Positions 45,501 through 54,512 of a stretch of DNA of 64,000 nt are shown here, piece after piece. The notes under the pieces were generated by a model. The model was given only the letters and a program-made list of their open reading frames with translations, did not search any database and had not been told where the DNA came from. Made by a program: the position numbers and the translations under genes. How positions within the stretch are numbered: the first letter of the stretch is position 1; each line of letters opens with the position of its first letter. The DNA is taken from positions 1,674,001 to 1,738,000 of the forward strand of contig NZ_JABMKW010000020.1 in assembly GCF_013204795.1 (NCBI RefSeq), given 5' to 3'. This DNA comes from Pedobacter panaciterrae. GTDB taxonomy: Bacteria; Bacteroidota; Bacteroidia; Sphingobacteriales; Sphingobacteriaceae.

Positions 45501-48102
45501 TTGAACGAAAATCAGGAACCTGATTATTCAAACCCGGGCGATCATACCTTGGCGAATAAAATTCGCGTGCTTTATTAAAACCCCTTGGTAAAAAATTGAC
45601 CATGCTTGGATCGTATTTTGTTTTCATGGATTTATAGGTGGTAATTAGCAAGGATGCTCCATTCAGGTATGATTTTAAAGCAGCATTCTGCCTAACAACC
45701 TCAATTTTAGCAACATCTTTAGCGTCTAGGGAGTTCCCCTCAAATATATCCGCTGCTTCACTAAAACTAAGTTTTCGACCATTTAAAATAACCTGCATAG
45801 GCATCCAAACTGGAGGGATCAAATCTGTATTTAGAAAATGAGGATAAAAAATATTCCGTTCGTATTCTGTTTTATACTCTCTAAATTGAATCCCGTTTAG
45901 TCTTCCTTCAATACAGTCCCTAAAACTTGCACATATTTGGGGGTTTTCGATGATATAGGTTTGATCTGCATGCCCTTCAGGAATTACCAGCGCACCTTGG
46001 GGCGAATAACTTTCAACTCTATTTTTTCTTGCATTGATTTTTACCTCCCGTAATCTCTGCACCCTATCCAGCTTACCCATTTTAACCAATACCTCTTCCT
46101 GCTTTCTTCCATTTTCCAAATAGGCTTTAGTGGTACCCGTAATGTCTGTATTTACATCCGGCAGGTTTTTGTTTTTACTTAATTTTTGCACAGGAATGCT
46201 GTCAAGAATAACTTCTACTTTATTTTTGTTCTTTGCGGTTCGTCCCTGTATATTAAATTTCACACTATCAGTTAACACTACCTGATCAAATTTGAACCTT
46301 CCGGCCGTATCAGTCGTTGTGCCTTCCAATATGCCAGCCCTCATAGACATTAAGGTTACTTTCCCTTTACTTACAGGTTTATTAGCAAGGGATACTACCT
46401 TTCCGGAGATCACAGTTCCTAATTTTTCTGCAATAAACTTCGGTTTAACCGACAAGCCACTTGAAACTTCTTTCCAGGTAAACCGTCTGTAGCCTTGCGT
46501 CAACATTAAGTTATCTAGTGCCTTATTAACGGACTCATTTTCAGCAGTAAAATAGTAATTGGGTTGCTCTATGTATCCTTTAATATCTGAAGTAAGCAAT
46601 GTTGAAGATAGTATTGTATGTTCATTACTTTCGTCCAGAGGCACTTTATCTTCGTTGACCACTGTAACCGAGAAACTTCCTGCCACCGGCTTACCCTTTG
46701 AATTAAAAGATTGTAGCCCAACACTCACATTTTCTCTCGATTTGTAGCTCTGCTTTGCCGTGCTTATTTCCAGCTTCATCTGGTCCTTGTTCTTTATAAA
46801 GGCAACTCTCTCGTTTAGCGGCTCTCCACTTTCATTAAATAAAGTGAACTGAGCTATTCCTGTCGGAAAATCTTTCTTCAATAACCAAATAGAGGTCATG
46901 GATTTGGTAATATTAAGGGGTGTAGCATAAATTGTCTCTCCACCCGTCTGCGCAATAAGGCTAACATTTACTGGTGTAACCGCTACCGGCGACAAATTAA
47001 CTCTCACCAATATGCTATCCTTACTTGGTTGATAAACTGCAAGTACAAAACCTGTATTTTCTGCTTTAGGTAAAGCAATAGTGCTTTCAGAACCATCAGG
47101 ATACTTTACTTTTGCAGTATAGGTTTTTCCCTCTTGGGGTTTTAATTTGAACGTTCCCATCCCGGCATGTTCACTTTCAAAATCAGCAACACTGTTACCT
47201 TGCTCATCTATTATGCTCCCCTTAATAAGAATACCCTTTCCATCCATCCCCAAGGCTTTAAAACCTATTCTGGAAGCAACTCCGTTTATCAGTATCCCTC
47301 CTTCTGGAAAAAACTGAACATCACTTTGTAAAAAGCCGGCCTTTATTGCAAAGTTTTTAGTAATCTTTAATTTACTATCCGCCTCTATAGTAGTCTGTAT
47401 ATAAGCTCCTCGTAAGTTCTCAGGCTTATCATTCTTGATATCTATATAAATATTCCCATTAGCATCAGTCTTTACAGTTTTTGCGATTACAGCTTCACCA
47501 TTTGATACAACCCTATAGCTAACCACTCTCCCCGAAATCGCTTTCCCATCATCATCACTATAATTCAACTGAGCAGTTATTGCTGGTTTGCTATCAATAA
47601 CTTTATACTTATAATCTATTTTAGAAGTAATTTCATTGCTATACGGACTGCCCACCATAAAAGTGCGGTCATAGAAATAATCTTCGCCGGCATTTCGCAT
47701 CCATTGTGTATAAGCCCTTATCCGATAATTCCCTTCTTTAAGTTCTTCACTTAAATCAAAATTGCCCATTGCCATGCCCGCTGTAAGAGGTAGCTTTAAA
47801 GATTTTTCAATTGAATCTCTTTCATTTATCAGCTCCACATATACTGCTCCGCTTAAAGCGGATAGCTGGTGCCTGCTGCCCACTGTTACATAGGCTTTAA
47901 ACCAAATGGTATCGCCTAATGCATAATACGGCTTATCGGTATGTAAATACACTTTTTCCTGTGGATTAGTTTCTACCCATTTTTCTAATGTGCCTACTAA
48001 TCTCTCAATAGGATCCTGCCCTTTTGGTACAAAAGCCAGGAAAGTTAGAACTGATAACAAAAGTGCAATTCTAAGGGGTCTGGTGGATTTTTGATTTTCC
48101 AT
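42523..48102 (-). CDS. Giant secreted MG2/plug-like protein, two-unit fusion (1859 aa)
   Basis: Two complete copies of the 909-aa architecture in one frame. Copy 1 (about residues 1-915) has the signal (IALLLSVLTFLAFVPKGQ), VYLHTDKPYYALGDTIWFKAYV, the second sandwich, LMLTQGYRRFTWKEV, a plug-like segment (VILNGRKLSF) and the end motif ELGRQVYRYKVEG that closes the single-unit proteins. A linker (DEFQAQQPPSHSAKD, near 45320) leads into copy 2 with AYLHTDKPYYNLGDTIWFKAYL, LMLTQGWTGYKWDDV, a plug-like MNHYDVTITVDGRGIPLFYSDI and a longer tail ending IGSRRYKLLLPKPVSK. Copy 2 has no signal of its own. First gene of the three-gene array. The role is unknown; a protease-inhibitor or surface-export function is only conceivable. 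Confidence 0.8.
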   Translation of the reverse strand: MENQKSTRPLRIALLLSVLTFLAFVPKGQDPIERLVGTLEKWVETNPQEKVYLHTDKPYYALGDTIWFKAYVTVGSRHQLSALSGAVYVELINERDSIEKSLKLPLTAGMAMGNFDLSEELKEGNYRIRAYTQWMRNAGEDYFYDRTFMVGSPYSNEITSKIDYKYKVIDSKPAITAQLNYSDDDGKAISGRVVSYRVVSNGEAVIAKTVKTDANGNIYIDIKNDKPENLRGAYIQTTIEADSKLKITKNFAIKAGFLQSDVQFFPEGGILINGVASRIGFKALGMDGKGILIKGSIIDEQGNSVADFESEHAGMGTFKLKPQEGKTYTAKVKYPDGSESTIALPKAENTGFVLAVYQPSKDSILVRVNLSPVAVTPVNVSLIAQTGGETIYATPLNITKSMTSIWLLKKDFPTGIAQFTLFNESGEPLNERVAFIKNKDQMKLEISTAKQSYKSRENVSVGLQSFNSKGKPVAGSFSVTVVNEDKVPLDESNEHTILSSTLLTSDIKGYIEQPNYYFTAENESVNKALDNLMLTQGYRRFTWKEVSSGLSVKPKFIAEKLGTVISGKVVSLANKPVSKGKVTLMSMRAGILEGTTTDTAGRFKFDQVVLTDSVKFNIQGRTAKNKNKVEVILDSIPVQKLSKNKNLPDVNTDITGTTKAYLENGRKQEEVLVKMGKLDRVQRLREVKINARKNRVESYSPQGALVIPEGHADQTYIIENPQICASFRDCIEGRLNGIQFREYKTEYERNIFYPHFLNTDLIPPVWMPMQVILNGRKLSFSEAADIFEGNSLDAKDVAKIEVVRQNAALKSYLNGASLLITTYKSMKTKYDPSMVNFLPRGFNKAREFYSPRYDRPGLNNQVPDFRSTIYWNPNVRTFDAGKTTFDFFNADGPGNYKVIIEGINAAGELGRQVYRYKVEGDEFQAQQPPSHSAKDIVSALQNFHHKLPEEKAYLHTDKPYYNLGDTIWFKAYLFDPSYLSASQKSGILYVELNDDSAEVVRRISIPMKEGLGWGQIPLPAKIFHEGGYTLRAYTNWMQNFGDEYLFNKRFYLGKPSQNTWLVKSQAAVNKVADKDQVKVNINLMRTDKVAVGLRDVGIRVMEADKLLFKDQLRTTNEGDLALMFNLKEKADGKNIRIEINSLTKNDGNQILIVPLNINREQNIDLQFLPEGGALVAGLKSVVGFKALAEDGKGVRFEGDVYDSKGNTIASIASLVNGMGSFEFVPKEGEIYSARLNRPMEMDKSYPLPLVKPAGTSLHVINDKQSDSLVVNVMATPGAINPDSIYYLVGTSRGIVCYAEQVDFKKPKLIVDKSKFATGIARFTLLKEKQPLNERVAFIDHQDQAKINVLPNKMSFLQRDSVGLSIEVKDVNGNPVVGSFSLSVTDDSQVRADSLGNHDIEVSLLLNAGLKGTVETPGYYFNKRDKQAWTALDNLMLTQGWTGYKWDDVFNESVSPKFAAEKDFRVTGRVTNILKKPVSGAQMLISSQKPFFITTAITDQQGGFIFTALPQIDSGSFFIQARTPKGRTMNFGEVEVDRQKFPPAREMFRNKMMPWYVNTDTTQLNYVKNKAILLKEERLGASGIALKEVKIIDKKLIKGSFNQNGPGKADLIFDEKDIKESGVMSLYQLLKQKVPGFRVINEDGFAKIKMNHYDVTITVDGRGIPLFYSDIPDPRVDDIKQDLEDLKIATFRGLEVMYSRKYTASYSRGGFSDERRISGVGKADMAAFASNFGANGGVMPNTSRRDIDVAFIELTTYSGVGWHRINKPDVGYYRPLPIMYPQEFYRPKYIAANVSEMNPDLRATIHWEPNVTTDAQGKANVSFYTADIPGSYTITIEGSNMNGVIGSRRYKLLLPKPVSK

Positions 48103-48254
48103 TGTTTAAATGTGATTGCGTAATTAAAAACAAAGACATTTCAGAACAACCAAATAGGGACAACATCTAAAATTATTTTAACAATAACATAATCTTATAC
48201 TTAGACAATAGTAATCTTCTACCAATACATTCGCTGCTTAAACATATACGATAC

Positions 48255-49784
48255 ATGAAAAGAATGCTACTATTTAGTTTCCTTGTAATTGGTTTACTCA
48301 GCTGTAAAAAAGAGAAGCCATCAACAGACCAGGAGGTTGTTTTAAATGAAGATCCGGCCACTTATGCTGAGATTGGATCTCTTGATATCGGAGAACTTGG
48401 CGCAGCTGAAATCTCTGCATTTGACCCTGCAACAAACAAACTCTTTGTTGTAAAAAATGAAAATGAAGGCGAGCCAAATCAGGTTAATAGAATTGAGGTT
48501 GTTGATTTTGCAAATCCATCAAATATGAAAGCCACTGGTTTTATAAGTGTTACTCCATATGGAGGTGCTGTTAACAGTGTTGCAGTGCATGATGGCAAAC
48601 TAGCTGCAGCTATCCAGGCTAACAACAAACAAGCAAACGGTAAGGTTATCGTATTTAAAACCACCGACCACAGTAAAATCAGTGAAATTAATGTAGGTGC
48701 GTTGCCAGATATGGTTACCTTTTCTCCTGATGGAAAATACATTTTAACCGCAAATGAAGGAGAACCTGATACCGATTATACAAGTGATCCGGCTGGTACA
48801 ATCTCAATAATATCTGTTAATGACAATTACGCGGTAACAACCATCGACTTCTCGTCTATGATAGGTCAACAAGCTGCATTAACAACCAAAGGGTTCAGAA
48901 TCTTTGGCATGGGCAAAAGCTTTGTAAATGATATAGAGCCCGAATACATTACAGTTTCTGACGATTCAAAAACTGCATGGGTTACTTTACAAGAGAACAA
49001 TGCAATAGCTAAAATCGATATCGCTTCTAAAACCATCACTAATATATTCCCGCTTGGTTTTAAAGATTACAATACTGACGGTAACGAAATAGATCCGAGC
49101 GATAAAGACAGTGGCTTTGCTCCCGCAAAATGGCCTGTAAAGGGCATTTATATGCCAGATGCTATTGCCGTACTTGAGCAAAACGGAACTCCATACTTAT
49201 TTACTGCCAACGAAGGTGATGCAAGAGAATATGATGCCTTCTCAGAAATAAAAAGAGTAAAGGATATTGTGCTTGATCCTACAGCTTTCCCAAATGCTGC
49301 CGAATTAAGAAAAGATGGTAAACTTGGTCGTTTAAACATTACAACAACCCTGGGAGATGCTAATGGTGATGGAGTTTTCGATGCATTATATTCATTAGGA
49401 TCCCGTTCGTTTAGTGTTTGGAATGGTAATAATGGAAGTCAGATTTTCGACAGCAAAAATGAGTTGGATGCTAAATGCGCCACTAACAACACATATGATG
49501 ATGGCAGAAGCGACGACAAAAGTGTTGAGCCCGAAGGAATAACAATTGGAACCGTTGGAACCAAAAAAGTTGCCTTTGTAGGTATGGAAAGAGCCGATGC
49601 AGTAGCAGTATATGATGTAACTAATCCGGTTAAACCAGTTTTCTTACAGCTTTTAAAATGTGGTGATGCACCTGAAGGAGTACTATTTATTTCTGCAAAA
49701 AATAGTCCTACCAAAAAAAGCTTATTGGTAGTAAGCAGTGAAAACGATGGTGTAATCAAAGTATATACACCAAAAACGATATAA
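48255..49784 (+). CDS. Choice-of-anchor I lipoprotein (beta-propeller)
   Basis: A 509-aa lipoprotein (FLVIGLLSCKKEK; lipobox Cys at about 17). It matches the choice-of-anchor I family: GELGAAEISAFDPATNKLFVVKNE, GYIL..EGEPDTDYTSDPAGTISII, VTLQENNAIAKIDI, YLFTANEGDAREYD and GPDGVFDALYSLGSRSFSVWN-like blocks, repeated as propeller blades; the DANGDGVFD motif binds calcium. Relatives are surface or secreted proteins, sometimes with an alkaline phosphatase-like neighbour; the function is unknown. It diverges from the MG2-like array with 152 nt between them. Confidence 0.88.
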   Translation: MKRMLLFSFLVIGLLSCKKEKPSTDQEVVLNEDPATYAEIGSLDIGELGAAEISAFDPATNKLFVVKNENEGEPNQVNRIEVVDFANPSNMKATGFISVTPYGGAVNSVAVHDGKLAAAIQANNKQANGKVIVFKTTDHSKISEINVGALPDMVTFSPDGKYILTANEGEPDTDYTSDPAGTISIISVNDNYAVTTIDFSSMIGQQAALTTKGFRIFGMGKSFVNDIEPEYITVSDDSKTAWVTLQENNAIAKIDIASKTITNIFPLGFKDYNTDGNEIDPSDKDSGFAPAKWPVKGIYMPDAIAVLEQNGTPYLFTANEGDAREYDAFSEIKRVKDIVLDPTAFPNAAELRKDGKLGRLNITTTLGDANGDGVFDALYSLGSRSFSVWNGNNGSQIFDSKNELDAKCATNNTYDDGRSDDKSVEPEGITIGTVGTKKVAFVGMERADAVAVYDVTNPVKPVFLQLLKCGDAPEGVLFISAKNSPTKKSLLVVSSENDGVIKVYTPKTI

Positions 49785-49796
49785 CAACTCTCATTA

Positions 49797-50327
49797 TTAG
49801 TTGCTTGTTTGCGCCCCGTGGGGGTACAAACAAGCAATTATTACCAACACAATGGCCATAGTAGCGGCAACGGCCCTGATGGTATTTAAATAGTTCCATG
49901 TGTTCTCGAAGCCACTCCTTTGCAACCTCATGGCTTCCGCAGTTGCAGATTTCAGGTCGAAAGTATCCAATGCATTATTAAGTGGTACATTACCAAAAAT
50001 AGTAACGCCAAAAGTGCCTATAATGTAACACAAAGCCGCAGCAACCAATAACCAGAACTTAAGCTGAACAGGTTGACCATAATGCAGGTATGCGCTTAAT
50101 GGCAATAGCACCAATGCTCCAAAAAATCCGGCAAAGAATACCGGATTTAATATCGCTCTGTTAATTTCTTGCATTGCAGTTAAATACCCTTCATCCGACA
50201 GCTTTGCCAAACCCAGATTCACTGAACAAGACCAGGCATAAAACAATCCGGCCATCAGCGCAGTTGTGGTGCCCGCAAGCACCAATACTATATTTGTTAA
50301 CGAGATCATACGATTTAACTTTTCCAT
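49797..50327 (-). CDS. DUF1772 (anthrone-oxygenase-like) membrane protein
   Basis: A 176-aa protein with four predicted membrane helices (about 8-28, 55-80, 85-110, 145-170). AGLFYAWSCSVNLGLAKLSDEGYLTAMQEINRAILNPVFF is the DUF1772 signature. Members include anthrone oxygenases, but most bacterial ones are uncharacterised. It lies 6 nt after the NmrA-like gene. Its last codons form the 5' side of a hairpin (49801-49837). Confidence 0.85.
   Translation of the reverse strand: MEKLNRMISLTNIVLVLAGTTTALMAGLFYAWSCSVNLGLAKLSDEGYLTAMQEINRAILNPVFFAGFFGALVLLPLSAYLHYGQPVQLKFWLLVAAALCYIIGTFGVTIFGNVPLNNALDTFDLKSATAEAMRLQRSGFENTWNYLNTIRAVAATMAIVLVIIACLYPHGAQTSN
49801..49837. terminator. Hairpin between choice-of-anchor I gene and DUF1772 gene
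   Basis: TTGCTTGTTTG (49801-49811) pairs with CAAACAAGCAA (49827-49837), with an inner GCCCC/GGGGT stem. It lies inside the 3' end of the convergent DUF1772 gene and ends transcription of the plus-strand lipoprotein. Confidence 0.7.
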
Positions 50328-50333
50328 AAATTA

Positions 50334-51185
50334 CTAAAGATTTCTTAGATATTCCTTAAGCTCAAATGGTTTGCGCTTCAATAATTCCTCTAGTGTATCA
50401 TCTACATAAGAAAACTCATCAGCTTTAATGCTATCCGCCAAACTCAACTGCCAGACTATCTGCTCATCCGGCATTTGAAACTTATCCAGCTCTTCAGCTA
50501 AAACAACATTAGGGATATTCACATAAGAAACCTCTATCCCCCTTTCCGCTGTTAAAATTGCAGCTACATCTTTAAAAGTATAAGCCTTTGAACCCGTTAT
50601 TTCGTACCGCCTATTTTCATGGCCATTACCTGCAAGTACGTTACTTAGCGCCTCAGCAATATCCACACGCGACACAAAACTTACGGCTCCATTACCTGCC
50701 GGATAGTAAATATTGCCATGCTCCAATGCCTCGCCAATAAATATTGGAATAGTTTCCATATACAAACTATTGCCAAAAAAGGTATGCGGTATTCCTGAAT
50801 CCAAAATAGCCTTTTCTGTTGCCAAACATTGTTGCGTTGCCATAAAGTACGCATCCAATTTTGGCTTTACAGCACCAGTATAAACAATATGCTGCACGCC
50901 CTGCTGTTTTGCGGCCGTAACCACATTAGCTTCCTCTTTAACACCCTGATCGCCTATACTTATTGCAGATATTTGCAATAGCTTATCAACTCCCTTCAAT
51001 GCTTCATTTAACGATTCAAGATCATCATAATCGGCAATGCGAATTTGAATACCTGAATTTTTTAGATCCTCCATTTTCTTTGGATCTCTTACTATCGCCA
51101 CAATTTGCTCTGGCTTAATCTTTTTCAATAGAAAACCTATAGTTGCTTTACCAAGGTTTCCGTTTGCTCCTGTTATTGCTATCAT
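50334..51185 (-). CDS. NmrA-like NAD(P)H-binding oxidoreductase (QOR2 type)
   Basis: A 283-aa atypical SDR starting at ATG 51185 (MIAITGANGNLGKATIG); an in-frame ATG at 51203 adds six residues. The motif TGANGNLGKATI binds NADPH, and VYTGAVKP and FGNSLYMETIP match NmrA/QOR2 quinone reductases or redox sensors. No catalytic Tyr-xxx-Lys is visible, as is normal for this subgroup. It is followed by DUF1772 after 6 nt and preceded by an AraC gene, probably its regulator. Confidence 0.88.
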   Translation of the reverse strand: MIAITGANGNLGKATIGFLLKKIKPEQIVAIVRDPKKMEDLKNSGIQIRIADYDDLESLNEALKGVDKLLQISAISIGDQGVKEEANVVTAAKQQGVQHIVYTGAVKPKLDAYFMATQQCLATEKAILDSGIPHTFFGNSLYMETIPIFIGEALEHGNIYYPAGNGAVSFVSRVDIAEALSNVLAGNGHENRRYEITGSKAYTFKDVAAILTAERGIEVSYVNIPNVVLAEELDKFQMPDEQIVWQLSLADSIKADEFSYVDDTLEELLKRKPFELKEYLRNL

Positions 51186-51272
51186 AATTTCTTTTTTTAC
51201 CAAAATTATGAGCTATACAAAACCATGAATAGAACAAAACCGACACTAAATATTATTTAAATAAAAAATGGG

Positions 51273-52091
51273 CTATTTAATGAGCTCAGGAAAATTCTCA
51301 ACCAGCTCGTTTGATTGTTTTTGATATTGCTCAGGACTGAATCCTGTAAATTCTTTAAAAGAACGGATAAAATGAGATTGATCGGCGTAGCCATTTTCAA
51401 AAGCTACATCTGTAAGGATATTATATTTATTATTTCTCAGCTGACTTAAAGATGCCTGAAAACGACATACTCTGGAAAACAATTTCGGACTGACACCAAT
51501 ATGCTGGTTAAACCTCCGCTCAAAACTTCTTTCAGATAATCTTAAATCCTGTTGCAACTCTTTTAAGGTAATATTACCATTTGAACTGATCATTTTAGAT
51601 ACGGCATGCTGTGTTAAATCATCAGGAACATTCCTGTTTTTAGCAATCAAATTAATCAGGTAGCCTGAGATAAGTTCTATTTGATGAGCCTGAGATGAGG
51701 CATTCAAAAGTCTTTCTGATAAGTTGTAATCCGTCTTTTTTGATGTCAGATCTACATCTAAACAAGTATTTGTAATTTCAACAGCACTAAACCCAAATAT
51801 AGATTTTATTGCATCCGGATAAAAGTAGACCCCAATAGTATTGAATTTTCCTGCCGTACGGATTTCCGTGTGTTTAGTTGTTTGTCCGTATAAAAACACT
51901 TCCGGCAATTTGTAATCATGAGATTCCGAAAAGGTCCCCTCCTCTGCCTGTCCAAAAATCATTCCCGGACACCCATCTGGAAGTGCAACAAATGTTGTAG
52001 GTGCGCAACCATTATTTCCGCCCTCTAAAATCCAGAAGTAGCGAACATATCTTTTAAGATAATCAGGCGGCTGTACCAGTTTGCAATTCAT
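51273..52091 (-). CDS. AraC-family transcriptional regulator
   Basis: A 272-aa regulator with an N-terminal sensing domain of the DUF6597 type (LKRYVRYFWILEGG..PDGCPGMIFGQ) and a C-terminal double helix-turn-helix (NITLKELQQDLRLSERSFERRFNQHIGVSPKLFSRVCRFQ and ILTDVAFENGYADQSHFIRSFKEFTGFSPEQYQ). It precedes and probably controls the NmrA-like and DUF1772 genes on the same strand (87 nt gap). It diverges from sufB. Confidence 0.92.
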   Translation of the reverse strand: MNCKLVQPPDYLKRYVRYFWILEGGNNGCAPTTFVALPDGCPGMIFGQAEEGTFSESHDYKLPEVFLYGQTTKHTEIRTAGKFNTIGVYFYPDAIKSIFGFSAVEITNTCLDVDLTSKKTDYNLSERLLNASSQAHQIELISGYLINLIAKNRNVPDDLTQHAVSKMISSNGNITLKELQQDLRLSERSFERRFNQHIGVSPKLFSRVCRFQASLSQLRNNKYNILTDVAFENGYADQSHFIRSFKEFTGFSPEQYQKQSNELVENFPELIK

Positions 52092-52187
52092 TCTATTTGT
52101 TTGACTCAGCTGTTAGCATAAAATTACAAATAATTTGTAAAGTCATAATTCTTAATCTGTTTGTCAATTATTACATTACGCTGTTTA

Positions 52188-52208
52188 TACTATTTTGTAC
52201 AAATAGTA
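52188..52208. promoter_or_regulatory. Inverted repeat over the suf promoter, probable Rrf2 operator
   Basis: Perfect 8-bp arms TACTATTT (52188-52195) and AAATAGTA (52201-52208) separated by TGTAC, and covering the -33 TTTG of the sufB promoter. The position predicts repression. The suf operon ends with an Rrf2 regulator with three Cys, the natural candidate to bind here. Confidence 0.7.
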
Positions 52209-52225
52209 AATACCCCGTATCTTTG
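52194..52225 (+). promoter_or_regulatory. Consensus promoter of the suf operon
   Basis: TTTG (52194-52197), 20-nt spacer, TATCTTTG (52218-52225), a full Bacteroidota match. Transcription should begin near 52232, about 31 nt before sufB. Confidence 0.85.
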
Positions 52226-52262
52226 ATATATATTAATATTTCAACAATTAATATAGGCTATC

Positions 52263-53708
52263 ATGAAAGAAAAACCAGATACTCTGGAACAGGCCGTATT
52301 AACCGAATACAAATACGGATTTGTAACAGACATAGATACAGACGTAATTGCCAAGGGCCTTAGCGAAAACACCATCCGACTTATCTCGAATAAGAAGAAC
52401 GAACCGGAATGGATGCTGGATTGGCGACTTAAAGCTTATAACCACTGGTTAAAGCTAGAGGAACCAAAATGGTCAAATGTTAAGTACCCTATAATCAATT
52501 ATCAGGATATAATATATTATGCGGCTCCTAAGCCTAAAAAGCAGCTGAACAGCCTTGATGAGGCCGATCCGGAGTTGCTGGCTACATTTGAGAAGCTTGG
52601 GATTTCTCTGAACGAACAAAAACGACTTACAGGAGTAGCTGTAGATGTGGTAATGGATAGCGTTTCTATTGCTACCTCATTTAAAGAACAACTTTCGGAA
52701 ATCGGGGTTATCTTTTGCTCAATCAGCGAAGCTATACAGCTACATCCCGAATTGGTAAAAAAATACCTTGGATCGGTAGTACCTATGACGGATAACTATT
52801 TCGCAGCGTTAAATTCTGCGGTATTTACCGATGGCTCGTTCTGCTATATCCCTAAAGGAGTCCGTTGCCCAATGGAACTTTCAACCTATTTCCGCATCAA
52901 TACAGAAAATGCGGGTCAGTTTGAACGTACCTTAATTATCGCCGAAGATGAAAGCTACGTAAGCTATCTGGAAGGTTGTACCGCCCCGATGCGTGATGAA
53001 AATCAGTTGCACGCAGCTGTGGTAGAACTTGTTGCCCATACAAAGGCAGAAATCAAATACTCAACTGTACAAAATTGGTATCCTGGCGACAAAAATGGCT
53101 TGGGCGGTATATACAACTTCGTAACTAAACGTGGCATGTGTAAGGGCGATCATTCTAAAATCTCCTGGACACAGGTCGAAACAGGCTCAGCAATTACCTG
53201 GAAATATCCTAGTGTAATCCTAAAAGGAGATCACTCTATAGGTGAGTTTTATTCGGTGGCGTTTACAAACAACCATCAACAGGCCGACACAGGTACAAAA
53301 ATGATTCACCTTGGTAAAAATACAAGGAGCAGAATAGTGTCTAAAGGAATCTCTGCCGGACATAGTCAAAACAGTTACAGAGGATTGGTTAGAGCCAGCA
53401 AACAAGCCACTAATGCACGTAATTATTCGCAGTGCGACTCTTTACTGCTAGGCGATAAATGCGGGGCACATACCTTCCCTTACATAGAAGTTAAAAATAA
53501 AACCGCAATTGTAGAGCATGAAGCAACTACTTCAAAAATTGGAGAAGATCAGCTCTTTTATTGCAAACAAAGAGGCATTGATGCAGAAACCGCAGTGGCT
53601 CTTATTGTAAACGGCTTTGCCAAAGAAGTAATGAATCAGCTGCCAATGGAATTTGCCGTTGAAGCACAGAAACTACTAGCCATCAGCATGGAAGGCAGTG
53701 TAGGTTAA
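52263..53708 (+). CDS. sufB: Fe-S cluster assembly scaffold SufB
   Basis: A 481-aa SufB. The motifs [78 protein letters not shown] and the C-terminal [23 protein letters not shown] are all present. It forms the SufBC2D complex on which Fe-S clusters are built from sulfur delivered by SufSE. First gene of the operon, 16 nt before sufC. Cytosolic. Confidence 0.98.
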   Translation: MKEKPDTLEQAVLTEYKYGFVTDIDTDVIAKGLSENTIRLISNKKNEPEWMLDWRLKAYNHWLKLEEPKWSNVKYPIINYQDIIYYAAPKPKKQLNSLDEADPELLATFEKLGISLNEQKRLTGVAVDVVMDSVSIATSFKEQLSEIGVIFCSISEAIQLHPELVKKYLGSVVPMTDNYFAALNSAVFTDGSFCYIPKGVRCPMELSTYFRINTENAGQFERTLIIAEDESYVSYLEGCTAPMRDENQLHAAVVELVAHTKAEIKYSTVQNWYPGDKNGLGGIYNFVTKRGMCKGDHSKISWTQVETGSAITWKYPSVILKGDHSIGEFYSVAFTNNHQQADTGTKMIHLGKNTRSRIVSKGISAGHSQNSYRGLVRASKQATNARNYSQCDSLLLGDKCGAHTFPYIEVKNKTAIVEHEATTSKIGEDQLFYCKQRGIDAETAVALIVNGFAKEVMNQLPMEFAVEAQKLLAISMEGSVG

Positions 53709-53724
53709 AAAAATTATAAGAATT

Positions 53725-54489
53725 ATGCTATCAGTAAAGAATATACACGCAAACATCGACGGAAGAGAAATTTTAAAAGGAATTAACCTCGATATTAAAC
53801 CAGGGGAAGTACATGCTATTATGGGCCCAAATGGTTCCGGAAAAAGTACGCTTGCCTCTGTACTTGCCGGCAGAGAAGAATATGAAGTTACAGAAGGAGC
53901 CGTTTCTTTCTTAGGCAAAGACTTGTTGGAACTATCAACCGAGGACAGGGCTCGCGAAGGTCTGTTCCTTGCCTTTCAATATCCGGTAGAAATACCAGGT
54001 GTAAGTACCACCAACTTTATAAAAGCTGCTGTAAATGAAAAGCGCAAATACCTTGGTCAGGAACCTCTTGATGCCGTTGCTTTTTTAAAGATGATGAAAG
54101 AAAAGATGGCTTTGGTCGAAATAGATCAGCGTTTATTGAGCCGTTCCATCAACGAAGGTTTTTCTGGTGGAGAGAAAAAACGTAACGAGGTTTTCCAAAT
54201 GGCTATGCTTGAACCCAAACTCGCAATCATGGACGAGACTGATTCAGGCCTGGACATTGATGCACTTCGCATAGTTGCAAATGGCATCAACAAGCTCAGA
54301 AGCCCCGATCGCGCAATATTGCTGATCACCCACTATCAACGTTTGCTTGATTATATCCAGCCAGATTATGTACATGTACTTTACAATGGCCGCATTGTTA
54401 AATCGGGCACTAAAGAACTGGCGCTTGAACTGGAAGAAAAAGGATACGACTTCATCACTGATGAGGTTGATTTAGCTGCCAATCAATAG
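53725..54489 (+). CDS. sufC: Fe-S cluster assembly ATPase SufC
   Basis: A 254-aa ABC ATPase: Walker A GPNGSGKST, signature FSGGEKKRNE, Walker B LAIMDETDSGLDID and switch His (LLITHYQRLLD). It drives conformational change in SufBCD. Located between sufB and sufD with short gaps, as in other suf operons. Confidence 0.98.
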   Translation: MLSVKNIHANIDGREILKGINLDIKPGEVHAIMGPNGSGKSTLASVLAGREEYEVTEGAVSFLGKDLLELSTEDRAREGLFLAFQYPVEIPGVSTTNFIKAAVNEKRKYLGQEPLDAVAFLKMMKEKMALVEIDQRLLSRSINEGFSGGEKKRNEVFQMAMLEPKLAIMDETDSGLDIDALRIVANGINKLRSPDRAILLITHYQRLLDYIQPDYVHVLYNGRIVKSGTKELALELEEKGYDFITDEVDLAANQ

Positions 54490-54512
54490 CAGTCAATTTA
54501 AAAGACTTTACA

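Noticed and set aside
52097-52363. Plus-strand 88-aa ORF before sufB
   Set aside because: It runs through the suf promoter and operator and out of frame into sufB; low-complexity hydrophobic translation.
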